Under the pieces are notes generated by a model, which searched no databases, was not told where the DNA came from, and saw nothing but the letters and a program-made list of their open reading frames with translations. A stretch of 5,451 nucleotides of DNA from Clostridia bacterium (GTDB lineage: Bacteria; Bacillota; Clostridia; UMGS1883): NCBI GenBank assembly GCA_900768005.1, contig CAAGBE010000053.1, forward strand, positions 1-5,451. Direction: 5' to 3'. Positions 1 to 5,451 of this stretch are shown here, piece by piece; the stretch's first letter is position 1, and the number at the start of each line of letters is the position of its first letter. A program made the position numbers and the translations under genes.

Positions 1-1290
1 CATACTTAAAATCGGCACAACGCAGTCAACAGTTTCAACGCCAAGGTTTGCAACATAATGTGCAATTGTTCCGCGACCGCCTGCATCAACTTTTCCAAGC
101 TCGGAAACGTGCCACAGAACACCGTTATCGTTAAAGAGTGTACGGATTTTACCCATAAGCTCTGCAGAAGCGTCGGAAGAGCCGCTCTTTCCTCTTGCAC
201 CTGTGTACTTTGAAATTGCAACGCCGTAGTTAAGCTTTCCCGAGTTACGCTTTTCGTAAGGGGCGGGGAAGTTGGGATCGAATGCTGCATTGACATCCGC
301 ACTTAAGCAGTAGCTTCTGTCAAGACAGCGGAGAAGATTCAGTTCTGTCGCATTTTCTCCTGCTTTATCCATTATTTCAAGAAGCACAAGCTTCATAAAA
401 TCGCTTTTTGCACCTGTATTACCCATACTGCCGACTTCTTCCTTGTCGGTCAGAATACATACGGCAGTCTTGTCACAAGCCTCGGTAGTGAGAATTGCCA
501 TAAGTGACGGATACGCACATACTCTGTCGTCGTGAGCATAGGAGCCGATAAGGCTTCTGTCAAAGCCAACGTCCTTTGCATTTGCAGCAGGAACTACCTG
601 AAGCTCTGCACTTAAGAAATCCTCTTCACAAATACCATACTTTTCATTAAGAATTGCAAGAATATTTTCCTTTACCGCGTCCTTTTCTTCTTCAGGAGAG
701 GGCATTGCACCGATAAGGATATTAAGCTGTTCCCCCTCGATAATTTCGGAGGCAGGTTTTTTCATCTGCTCCCCGGCAAGGTGGGGGAGCAGGTCGGTAA
801 TAACAAATGTCACATCATCATTTTCATCGCCAATGCGGATGTTTACGGTTTCACCGTCTTTTTTCACTACAACTCCGTGAAGCGCAAGGGGAATTGCACT
901 CCACTGATATTTCTTGATACCGCCGTAGTAATGTGTTTTGAAGAATGCCATTTCGCCGTCCTCATAAAGAGGATTGGGCTTGAGGTCAAGACGGGGTGCA
1001 TCAATGTGTGCACCTACAATGTTAACACCGTCTGTAAGCTTTTCACTTCCTATAACGGCAAGCATAACACTGCGGAGCTTGTTTACAGCGTAAACCTTGT
1101 CACCCTCCTTAAGCGTATCAAAAGAATCAAGGGGCTTAAAACCACATTCCTCTGCAAGTCGTACAGTTTCCTTGACAGACTCTCTTTCCGTCTTGCACTG
1201 TGTTAAAAAGTCCTTGTATCCCTCGGAAAATTTAAAAACTATTTCCTTATCAACATCTTTTGTCCAACCGTTTTTAAGCTCGTATTTCAT
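1..1290 (-). CDS. M18-family aminopeptidase, C-terminus cut by window start
   Basis: Cytosolic zinc exopeptidase of the M18 family (aspartyl aminopeptidase / aminopeptidase I group), which removes N-terminal residues from peptides. I translated 430 in-frame codons from ATG 1290. The metal-site motifs appear in family order: GAHIDAP (His95, Asp97), YAHDDR (Asp254, bridging position), TDKEEVG (Glu284 catalytic base, Glu285 ligand) and SADVNAAF (Asp332). GRGTIAHYVANLGV (405-418) is the conserved late glycine-rich segment. The visible protein ends at ...PILSM430, just where the family's final zinc-ligand His would follow. The missing part is therefore the last few tens of residues, given a usual length of about 460-475. 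The start is supported by AAGGAAG seven bases upstream. It follows holA by 17 bases, so the two are probably cotranscribed. Its long Lys/Gly-rich insert between the first two metal motifs (about 100-230) corresponds to the M18 dimerisation domain. Family assignment is firm; the exact residue preference (Asp, Lys, Leu) is unknown. Confidence 0.95.
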   Translation of the reverse strand, partial: MKYELKNGWTKDVDKEIVFKFSEGYKDFLTQCKTERESVKETVRLAEECGFKPLDSFDTLKEGDKVYAVNKLRSVMLAVIGSEKLTDGVNIVGAHIDAPRLDLKPNPLYEDGEMAFFKTHYYGGIKKYQWSAIPLALHGVVVKKDGETVNIRIGDENDDVTFVITDLLPHLAGEQMKKPASEIIEGEQLNILIGAMPSPEEEKDAVKENILAILNEKYGICEEDFLSAELQVVPAANAKDVGFDRSLIGSYAHDDRVCAYPSLMAILTTEACDKTAVCILTDKEEVGSMGNTGAKSDFMKLVLLEIMDKAGENATELNLLRCLDRSYCLSADVNAAFDPNFPAPYEKRNSGKLNYGVAISKYTGARGKSGSSDASAELMGKIRTLFNDNGVLWHVSELGKVDAGGRGTIAHYVANLGVETVDCVVPILSM

Positions 1291-1307
1291 AATTATCTTC
1301 CTTTCTA

Positions 1308-2309
1308 TTAATAGTAGTTATATTCAGCTATAACAGAATCCAACGCAGCCCAACCGCCAAGAAGTCCGTTTTTAGTTTTCATATCACATTCCTGACAAAG
1401 GGAAATCAGGGTTTGTATATTTTCTATTTTTAACTTTTCTGCCTTTTGAGTGCATTTCTCTGCAGGAAAACCACCGCCAAGCTTGGAAACAGTATCACGA
1501 TGACTCATCCCGTCAAGAAGATACAGCTTTGCTCTGTATATGGTAATAAGCTGATTCGAAAGAAGTGTCAGTATAGACACAGGCTCCTGCTTAAGTGACC
1601 GAAGGGTGTAGAGAAGATTATAGCAAATCTCCCTCCTGCCGTCAAAAATTGCATCAATAAGTGCATACACATTTTCAGAAGCAGGCTTTATTATAACCTT
1701 GTCGATATCTTCTTTTGTAATCTGAGTTTCTTTTGAAAATGCAATAATTTTCTCAAACTCCGTCTTGATTGTTCCCATATCTCTCTCAAGGGAATTTATG
1801 AGATATGAGGCACATTTCATATCAATGGTTTTTCCGTTTGATGCCGCAATTTTGTTTATCCAACTGCGGAGGGCGCCCTCGGTGCGAAGCGGAAATTCAA
1901 CAACTACCGCACCGCCTTTTTCGGCAGCTTTTCTGACGGTGTTCTGTTTCTTCCCCTTTTCAGGTTGCTTTTCCCATATTACAACACAGTTGTATGGGGC
2001 AACATTGGAAAGAATATTTTCCCACTCAGCTTTGTTTTTAATATTCCCCTCAAAAAGACCGCACTTGCGGAAAACAATCAGTTTTCTCTCGCTCATCACA
2101 GGCAGAGTTTCCATAAAATCTCCTGCCTCATTAACAGGGGGAAGCTCCGTATGACTTTGGTAATTCATCATCTCAGACCATTCTTCGATAAGTACCTTTT
2201 TAAGTTCCCCGATACAGAAATCAATGAGGTATTCCTCAGGCCCCTCGAAAATGTAGAGAGGGGCAATTTTCCGTTCTTTAATTGCACTGCGAAGTTCTTC
2301 GTAATACAT
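1308..2309 (-). CDS. holA: DNA polymerase III delta subunit (clamp loader)
   Basis: Delta subunit of the bacterial clamp-loader complex. It binds and opens the beta sliding clamp during loading onto DNA with the gamma/tau and delta' subunits. The 333 residues match the usual length of about 340. The N-terminal AAA+-like domain opens with the family signature APLYIFEGPEEYLID (16-30), where delta has a degenerate, non-ATPase P-loop region. VMSERKLIVFRKC (71-83) is the typical segment following the clamp-binding part. The C-terminal collar domain is clear: ENVYALIDAIFDGR (212-225), LKQEPVSILTLLSNQL (239-254), AKLYLLDGMS (260-269), and a final D-x-K-x-G element near 309-314. The ATG is preceded by AGAAGGG six bases upstream. 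It diverges from cdd and is first in a unit with the M18 aminopeptidase. In many Clostridia holA lies next to rpsT (ribosomal protein S20); that gene is not beside it here. Confidence 0.95.
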   Translation of the reverse strand: MYYEELRSAIKERKIAPLYIFEGPEEYLIDFCIGELKKVLIEEWSEMMNYQSHTELPPVNEAGDFMETLPVMSERKLIVFRKCGLFEGNIKNKAEWENILSNVAPYNCVVIWEKQPEKGKKQNTVRKAAEKGGAVVVEFPLRTEGALRSWINKIAASNGKTIDMKCASYLINSLERDMGTIKTEFEKIIAFSKETQITKEDIDKVIIKPASENVYALIDAIFDGRREICYNLLYTLRSLKQEPVSILTLLSNQLITIYRAKLYLLDGMSHRDTVSKLGGGFPAEKCTQKAEKLKIENIQTLISLCQECDMKTKNGLLGGWAALDSVIAEYNYY

Positions 2310-2348
2310 AATTAAACCCTTCTGTTAGTACATAATAATTCACTATAT

Positions 2349-2377
2349 AGTTTACCATAATTTCGGTAAAAATTCAA
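2349..2377 (-). promoter_or_regulatory. Predicted sigma-A promoter of holA-aminopeptidase unit
   Basis: Read on the minus strand, -35 TTGAAT (2377-2372) and -10 TAAACT (2354-2349) are separated by exactly 17 bases. TGG immediately before the -10 makes it an extended -10. Transcription would start near 2342, giving a leader of about 33 bases that contains the AGAAGGG site. This is a prediction from pattern only. Confidence 0.65.
2351..2370. repeat. 6-bp inverted repeat over the holA promoter
   Basis: TTTACC (2351-2356) and GGTAAA (2365-2370) form a perfect dyad with an 8-base spacer. It covers part of the holA -10 and its spacer, where a bound repressor would block RNA polymerase. No known operator consensus was recognised, and a dyad of this size can arise by chance in AT-rich DNA. 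Confidence 0.35.
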
Positions 2378-2398
2378 TAAAAAAGTGGGAAGATTTAT

Positions 2399-2416
2399 CG
2401 AAAAGGTTGATTTTCG
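2399..2416. promoter_or_regulatory. Candidate operator dyad over the cdd -35
   Basis: CGAAAA (2399-2404) and TTTTCG (2411-2416) are perfect inverted arms around GGTTGA. The dyad overlaps the predicted cdd -35 (TTGATT, 2407-2412). A second, shorter dyad, TTGA (2407-2410) / TCAA (2417-2420), overlaps it. The position fits a repressor site for a nucleoside-responsive regulator, but no regulator is encoded in the window and no consensus was matched. Confidence 0.35.
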
Positions 2417-2435
2417 TCAAGGTCAATTATATACT
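2407..2435 (+). promoter_or_regulatory. Predicted sigma-A promoter of cdd-pdp
   Basis: -35 TTGATT (2407-2412) and -10 TATACT (2430-2435) have a 17-base spacer. The start of transcription would fall near 2442, directly at the AGGAGG of cdd, so the leader would be only about 14 bases. There would be no room for a riboswitch or attenuator. Prediction from pattern only. Confidence 0.65.
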
Positions 2436-2441
2436 TAGATT

Positions 2442-2449
2442 AGGAGGTG
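2442..2449 (+). promoter_or_regulatory. Strong ribosome binding site that fixes the cdd start
   Basis: AGGAGGTG is a near-perfect complement to the 16S rRNA 3' end and sits about 6-8 bases before ATG 2456. An in-frame GTG at 2447 lies inside this site, so it cannot be the real start. Confidence 0.85.
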
Positions 2450-2455
2450 AACTTT

Positions 2456-2851
2456 ATGCGAAAAGAAGAGCTAATCGGAAACGCAATGGCGGCTATGAAA
2501 AACGCATATTCGCCATACTCGGAATTCTGTGTAGGTGCCGCACTTCTTACTAAAAAAGGTAAAGTTTACACGGGATGTAATATAGAAAATTCATCATATT
2601 CAGCGACAAACTGTGCTGAGAGGACTGCATTTTTCTCTGCCATAAAAAACGGTGAAAGACAGTTTTCGGCAATTGCCGTTGTAGGCGGAAAAAAGGGCCG
2701 TGTGGAAGATTACTGTTCCCCCTGCGGAGTCTGCCGCCAGGTGATGAGTGAGTTTTGCGACAAGAATTTTAAAATATATCTCTACAACGGTGTGGAAATA
2801 AAAACGTATACATTGGGTGAGATTCTGCCTGATGCATTTTCTCTTGCTTGA
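2456..2851 (+). CDS. cdd: Cytidine deaminase
   Basis: Zinc-dependent cytosolic enzyme that hydrolyses cytidine and deoxycytidine to uridine and deoxyuridine plus ammonia, in pyrimidine salvage. At 131 residues it is of the short, homotetrameric type found in Bacillus. Visible motifs are AYSPYSEFCVGAALL (17-31), the substrate-binding GCNIENSSY (40-48, with Asn42 and Glu44), and NCAER (52-56) with zinc ligand Cys53 and catalytic Glu55. PCGVCRQV (89-96) supplies zinc ligands Cys90 and Cys93. Cys87, three residues before Cys90, is an extra cysteine at a place where relatives often have another residue; it is not expected to be a ligand. ATG 2456 is chosen because AGGAGGTG lies just upstream. pdp begins eight bases after the stop, so the two salvage enzymes are almost certainly made together. 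Confidence 0.97.
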   Translation: MRKEELIGNAMAAMKNAYSPYSEFCVGAALLTKKGKVYTGCNIENSSYSATNCAERTAFFSAIKNGERQFSAIAVVGGKKGRVEDYCSPCGVCRQVMSEFCDKNFKIYLYNGVEIKTYTLGEILPDAFSLA

Positions 2852-2859
2852 GGTGTGGT

Positions 2860-4155
2860 ATGTACGGAATTATAAGAAAAAAGCGTGATGGGTATGAGCT
2901 GTCACAGGAAGAAATAACAAAATTTGTAAACGAATATACAACGGGAAAAATCCCCGATTATCAAGCCTCCGCACTGCTTATGGCAATATGTATTAACGGA
3001 ATGACCTCCCGTGAAACAAGCTTCTTGACAATGGCAATGGCGCAGTCGGGCGACCAAGTAGATTTGAAGGGGCTTGGGAAACTGTCTGCAGATAAGCACA
3101 GCACAGGAGGGGTAGGGGACAAAACCTCGCTGATAGTCCTTCCCATTGCCGCGGTGCTGGGGTGCAAGGTTGCAAAAATGTCAGGACGCGGACTCGGGCA
3201 TACTGGCGGAACTGTTGATAAATTAGAATCAATTTCAGGCTATGAAACGGCAATATCTCCAGATAAACTTATCGAGCAAACCAAAAAAGTAGGCATTACA
3301 CTCACTTCACAAAGCGGAAACCTCGTCCCTGCCGACAAGAAAATATACGCCCTCCGTGATGTTACGGGAACTGTGGAAAGCATCCCCCTGATAGCATCAA
3401 GTATTATGAGCAAAAAGCTTGCCTCAGGAGCACAGAATATTGTTCTTGATGTCAAGGTGGGCAGCGGTGCTTTTATGAAAAACATTGAAGAAGCACGGGC
3501 ATTGGCAAATACTATGGTAGACATTGGAAAAGCATCTGGCAGAAATGTGCGTGCAGTTCTTACGAATATGGATATTCCACTTGGTAATGCTGTCGGGAAC
3601 TCTCTTGAGGTTATTGAAGCTATTGAAATTCTGAAAGGTAACGGTGACAAAAACCTTTTGGATATTTGTTGCAACCTTGCGGCACATATGGCATCAATGG
3701 CAACGGGGATTGATGAGGAAAAAGCCCTTACAAAAGCTTATGAATCAATAGAAAACGGCACAGCTCTGGGAAAATTTAAAGAATGGTTAGTCGCACAGGA
3801 TGGTGACGGAAAAGTTGTTGACGATTATTCGCTCTTTGGAAAAGCCTCGGTTGAGTATGAGATAAAAGCCGACAAAGATGGCTTTATCTCAAAAATGGAT
3901 GCGGAAAAGATAGGAAGCATCTGTGTGGATTTAGGCGGAGGCAGAAAAACCAAAGACTACAAGATAGACCATACTGCAGGAATGATCCTCATTAAGAAAA
4001 CAGGGGATGAAGTAGAAAAAGATGAAGTAATAGCAAAGCTCTATACAAATAAGAAAAACGCAACCCCTACTGCAGAAAGGGATTTTCTCGATGCAATAGA
4101 AATAACCGACAAAAAACCTGCACAGCAAGAGTTAATATATGAAGTAGTGAAATAA
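2860..4155 (+). CDS. pdp: Pyrimidine-nucleoside phosphorylase
   Basis: Cytosolic enzyme that reversibly cleaves uridine, deoxyuridine and thymidine with phosphate, giving the free base and (deoxy)ribose-1-phosphate. The 431 residues match the family length of about 433. Phosphate-site motif DKHSTGGVGD covers 78-87 (Lys79, His80). The thymidine/pyrimidine phosphorylase signature SGRGLGHTGGTVDKLE is intact at 108-123, after Lys106. Substrate-binding Arg166 (ALRDVTG), Ser181 and Lys185 (SSIMSKK) keep the spacing of Arg171, Ser186 and Lys190 in E. coli thymidine phosphorylase. The C-terminal alpha/beta domain (about 335-431) contains the typical DLGGGRKTK (357-365). Length and Bacillus-like sequence favour broad-specificity Pdp over thymidine-specific DeoA, though the two cannot be separated with certainty by eye. 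ATG 2860 fits the family N-terminus (MYGIIRKKRDG), with GAGGTG four bases before it overlapping the cdd stop. An in-frame TTG at 2848 is less likely. deoC, often clustered with these genes, is absent here. Confidence 0.95.
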   Translation: MYGIIRKKRDGYELSQEEITKFVNEYTTGKIPDYQASALLMAICINGMTSRETSFLTMAMAQSGDQVDLKGLGKLSADKHSTGGVGDKTSLIVLPIAAVLGCKVAKMSGRGLGHTGGTVDKLESISGYETAISPDKLIEQTKKVGITLTSQSGNLVPADKKIYALRDVTGTVESIPLIASSIMSKKLASGAQNIVLDVKVGSGAFMKNIEEARALANTMVDIGKASGRNVRAVLTNMDIPLGNAVGNSLEVIEAIEILKGNGDKNLLDICCNLAAHMASMATGIDEEKALTKAYESIENGTALGKFKEWLVAQDGDGKVVDDYSLFGKASVEYEIKADKDGFISKMDAEKIGSICVDLGGGRKTKDYKIDHTAGMILIKKTGDEVEKDEVIAKLYTNKKNATPTAERDFLDAIEITDKKPAQQELIYEVVK

Positions 4156-4194
4156 AAAATTTGTTTTCCATAATTCACCCTCATAAGATGCTTA

Positions 4195-4206
4195 TATAAT
4201 ATTATA
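4195..4206. repeat. 12-bp perfect AT palindrome
   Basis: TATAATATTATA is a perfect palindrome. It contains a consensus -10 (TATAAT, 4195-4200), but the best upstream match, TTCACC (4174-4179), is weak with a 15-base spacer, so I do not call a promoter. A short hairpin, ATAAG-atg-CTTAT (4183-4195), lies next to it. Confidence 0.4.
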
Positions 4207-4254
4207 CAATGGGCATAAAGAAAATTTAAGCAGAAACACAGATTATGCTGAGTT

Positions 4255-4294
4255 AAACTTTTTTAAGATTGAAAAAGTTTACAGAAAAACTTTT
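4255..4294 (+). repeat. Three alternating arms forming two exclusive AT hairpins
   Basis: Arm A AAACTTTTT (4255-4263) pairs with arm B AAAAAGTTT (4272-4280) around an 8-base loop. Arm B also pairs with arm C AAACTTTT (4287-4294) around a 6-base loop. The stems are almost all A-T pairs and no T run follows, so terminator function is doubtful. The array ends seven bases before the -35 of the lipoprotein gene, so it may instead be an UP-like or curved DNA element. Confidence 0.4.
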
Positions 4295-4300
4295 AAACTA

Positions 4301-4329
4301 TTTACATTGATATATGTTTGTGGTAAAAT
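4301..4329 (+). promoter_or_regulatory. Predicted promoter of lipoprotein-amidase unit
   Basis: -35 TTTACA (4301-4306) and -10 TAAAAT (4324-4329) are 17 bases apart, and TGG before the -10 makes it an extended -10. Transcription would begin near 4336, leaving a leader of about 28 bases. This is the best-formed promoter in the window and argues that the lipoprotein unit is transcribed independently of pdp. Confidence 0.72.
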
Positions 4330-4363
4330 TGAGGAAATAATCTTATTGAAAAGGGAGCTACGT

Positions 4364-5041
4364 ATGAAAAAAATTTTACTGTTGATTAGTGTTATACTAA
4401 TGGTGACTATGTCAGGGTGTTCAAGTATTTCTATTATAAATAAAGACAAAAGTACAGAAAATGACTATCTTCTTGCATCTGACACGCAAATTATTACTGA
4501 GGTGGATTTGTCAAAATTGAACGAGACAGAGCTTAAATATGCTTATGAGGAAATTTTTGCAAGACATGGCAAAATATACTCGGATACTAATTTAGCTAAG
4601 TATTTTAATTCAAAGGATTGGTATTCTCCTAATCCGTCTTTTACTGAAAAAGACTTGACTGATTTAGAGCACGAAAACGCCACCTTTATTAGTGAATACA
4701 TTTTATCGAATAAATCAAATGATAATTCTTCACATAGCGTAAATGCTGATAGACATGATGAGAACTATTACTATCAATATCATTTTGGTGATAATACATA
4801 CATTATTCCAGACAGCAGTGTAAGAAGATTGACCGTAAGTGAACTTTATGGCTATTCATCAAATACATTAGCACTGATTCGTAACGAAATCTATGCTCGT
4901 AACGGATATGTCTTCTCTAAGCAAAAATATAGAGATTATTTCTCATCAAAGCTATGGTATTCCCCTAACCCGAACTTTAATGAGAGTTGGCTGAATAGCA
5001 TTGAGAAATACAATGTTCAACTCATAAAGAGCATGGAGTAG
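4364..5041 (+). CDS. Lipoprotein with two YARHG domains
   Basis: Predicted secreted lipoprotein of 225 residues, attached to the outer face of the membrane. It has a lysine start (MKK), a hydrophobic core (4-15) and lipobox MSGC with the lipidated Cys19. After a polar stretch come two copies of the YARHG domain, a small extracellular domain of unknown function. Copy 1 (about 47-110) has FARHG (65-69), KYF (79-81) and WYSPNP (86-91). Copy 2 (about 155-222) has YARNG (177-181), DYF (191-193) and WYSPNP (198-203). The copies lie 112 residues apart and probably arose by duplication. The linker (about 112-150) is rich in Asn, Ser, Asp, His and Tyr and looks unstructured. ATG 4364 is chosen because AAGGGAG lies six bases upstream; an in-frame TTG at 4307 falls inside the promoter. 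An amidase gene follows after four bases, suggesting a cell-wall role, but none is established. Confidence 0.88.
   Translation: MKKILLLISVILMVTMSGCSSISIINKDKSTENDYLLASDTQIITEVDLSKLNETELKYAYEEIFARHGKIYSDTNLAKYFNSKDWYSPNPSFTEKDLTDLEHENATFISEYILSNKSNDNSSHSVNADRHDENYYYQYHFGDNTYIIPDSSVRRLTVSELYGYSSNTLALIRNEIYARNGYVFSKQKYRDYFSSKLWYSPNPNFNESWLNSIEKYNVQLIKSME
5035..5038 (+). promoter_or_regulatory. Amidase ribosome site inside the lipoprotein gene end
   Basis: GGAG sits in the last codons of the lipoprotein gene, seven bases before ATG 5046. A ribosome finishing the lipoprotein would uncover or occupy this site, so translation of the two genes is probably coupled. Confidence 0.65.
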
Positions 5042-5045
5042 AATT

Positions 5046-5451
5046 ATGGCTTTACAAGAACAAAAACGCATAGAAAAAAAGCGGTCAACAATATTGGTGA
5101 TTCTATCTTTGATTATAGGCTTTGCTATAGGAGTAATTTTTACAGTAGTTTTATCAAGAAACTACACAATAGCTATATGTAAATCGTGTAGGAATGAAAT
5201 GTTAACATTTACAACTAATAAGTCCACAAATATTTCGCCTAAGGAGTCTGTAAAAACTGAAATTAATATCGGCGAATATTCAAAAAATAAGAAAGTAATT
5301 GTTATTGATGCAGGACATCAAAAAAAAGGGAATTATTCAAAAGAGTTAATAGCTCCTGGTTCTTCACAAACCAAGGCAAAGGTCTCAGGCGGGACAGTAG
5401 GTGTTTTGACAAAAATCCCCGAGTATCAGGTGAATTTAGATGTATCCCTTC
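5046..5451 (+). CDS. Membrane-anchored N-acetylmuramoyl-L-alanine amidase, 3' end cut off
   Basis: Zinc amidase of the Amidase_3 family, which cleaves the bond between N-acetylmuramic acid and L-alanine in peptidoglycan outside the cell. Only the first 135 codons lie in the window, and the frame is open to the edge. The N-terminus is basic (MALQEQKRIEKKR, 1-13), followed by one hydrophobic helix (about 15-37). That predicts a cytoplasmic start and an outer catalytic domain, held by a signal anchor or an uncleaved signal peptide. VIVIDAGHQ (84-92) supplies the first zinc ligand His91, and PEYQVNLDVSL (125-135) supplies the second, Glu126. The segment between (APGSS, KAKVSGGTVGV) is typical of Clostridia amidases. 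The remaining His ligand and the catalytic Glu lie beyond the edge. A Cys45-x-x-Cys48 pair just after the helix is unusual. Follows the YARHG lipoprotein gene by four bases. Confidence 0.9.
   Translation, partial: MALQEQKRIEKKRSTILVILSLIIGFAIGVIFTVVLSRNYTIAICKSCRNEMLTFTTNKSTNISPKESVKTEINIGEYSKNKKVIVIDAGHQKKGNYSKELIAPGSSQTKAKVSGGTVGVLTKIPEYQVNLDVSL

Larger units (their letters stand above)
4156..4300. other. AT-rich gap after pdp, no clear terminator
   Basis: The 145 bases between the pdp stop and the next predicted promoter contain no credible gene. They hold short AT-only palindromes and repeats, described separately. I found no GC-rich stem followed by a T run, so how pdp transcription ends is not evident. 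Confidence 0.6.

Noticed and set aside
781..1206. Plus-strand open frame of 141 codons
   Set aside because: It lies opposite the M18 aminopeptidase, whose motifs are unmistakable, and its product shows no recognisable family or credible ribosome site.
1765..2315. Plus-strand open frames opposite holA
   Set aside because: They are shadows of a well-supported gene; their translations are low in recognisable motifs and have no suitable ribosome site.
2447..2455. GTG start adding three residues to Cdd
   Set aside because: The GTG is part of the AGGAGGTG ribosome site itself; ATG 2456 has the right spacing.
2848..2859. TTG start adding four residues to Pdp and overlapping the cdd stop
   Set aside because: The family N-terminus begins at MYGIIRKK, and GAGGTG at 2850-2855 serves ATG 2860; a TTGA overlap is possible but less likely.
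3240..3687. Minus-strand open frames inside pdp
   Set aside because: They are opposite conserved, intact pdp sequence and resemble nothing; two overlapping frames on the same strand are typical shadows.
4174..4200. Extra promoter using the TATAAT at 4195
   Set aside because: The -35 match is weak and the spacer is 15 bases; the TATAAT is explained by the AT palindrome, and a much better promoter lies at 4301-4329.
4307..4363. TTG start adding 19 residues to the lipoprotein
   Set aside because: It lies between the -35 and -10 of the predicted promoter and would ruin the lipoprotein signal; ATG 4364 has a good ribosome site and a proper MKK signal peptide start.
1..5451. CRISPR array, tRNA, rRNA, riboswitch or insertion sequence
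   Set aside because: I saw no regularly spaced repeats, cloverleaf, conserved RNA motif, transposase or terminal inverted repeats; the intergenic regions are short and otherwise accounted for.

Overview
The window looks like part of a chromosome from a low-to-moderate GC, Gram-positive anaerobe, probably a gut-type Clostridia. The evidence is the strong AGGAGG-type ribosome binding sites, sigma-A-like promoters with 17-base spacers, a Firmicutes-type 131-residue cytidine deaminase next to a pyrimidine-nucleoside phosphorylase, a lipoprotein with YARHG domains, and a membrane-anchored amidase of a type common in Clostridia. The species cannot be fixed from this sequence alone.

There are six protein genes in three transcription units. 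Two are cut by the window edges. (1) On the minus strand, holA (DNA polymerase III delta subunit, 2309-1308) is followed after 17 bases by an M18-family aminopeptidase (1290 to the window start, last part missing). They probably share the promoter at about 2377-2349. (2) Divergently on the plus strand, cdd (2456-2851) and pdp (2860-4155) form a compact pyrimidine-nucleoside salvage operon. Cdd deaminates cytidine and deoxycytidine. Pdp then splits the resulting uridine or deoxyuridine, and thymidine, into base and pentose-1-phosphate. The 146-base gap between holA and cdd holds a promoter for each direction, each overlapped by a short perfect dyad. (3) After a 208-base AT-rich gap, a well-formed extended -10 promoter leads into a two-gene envelope unit: a lipoprotein with two YARHG domains (4364-5041) and, four bases later, a membrane-anchored N-acetylmuramoyl-L-alanine amidase (5046 to the window end, partial).

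Units 1 and 2 are housekeeping functions. Unit 3 is more AT-rich and is the most accessory-looking part. YARHG has no settled function, so its tight pairing with a peptidoglycan amidase is the best lead here. I saw no tRNA, rRNA, CRISPR array, insertion sequence or recognisable riboswitch. I did not find a convincing novel defence or mobile system.
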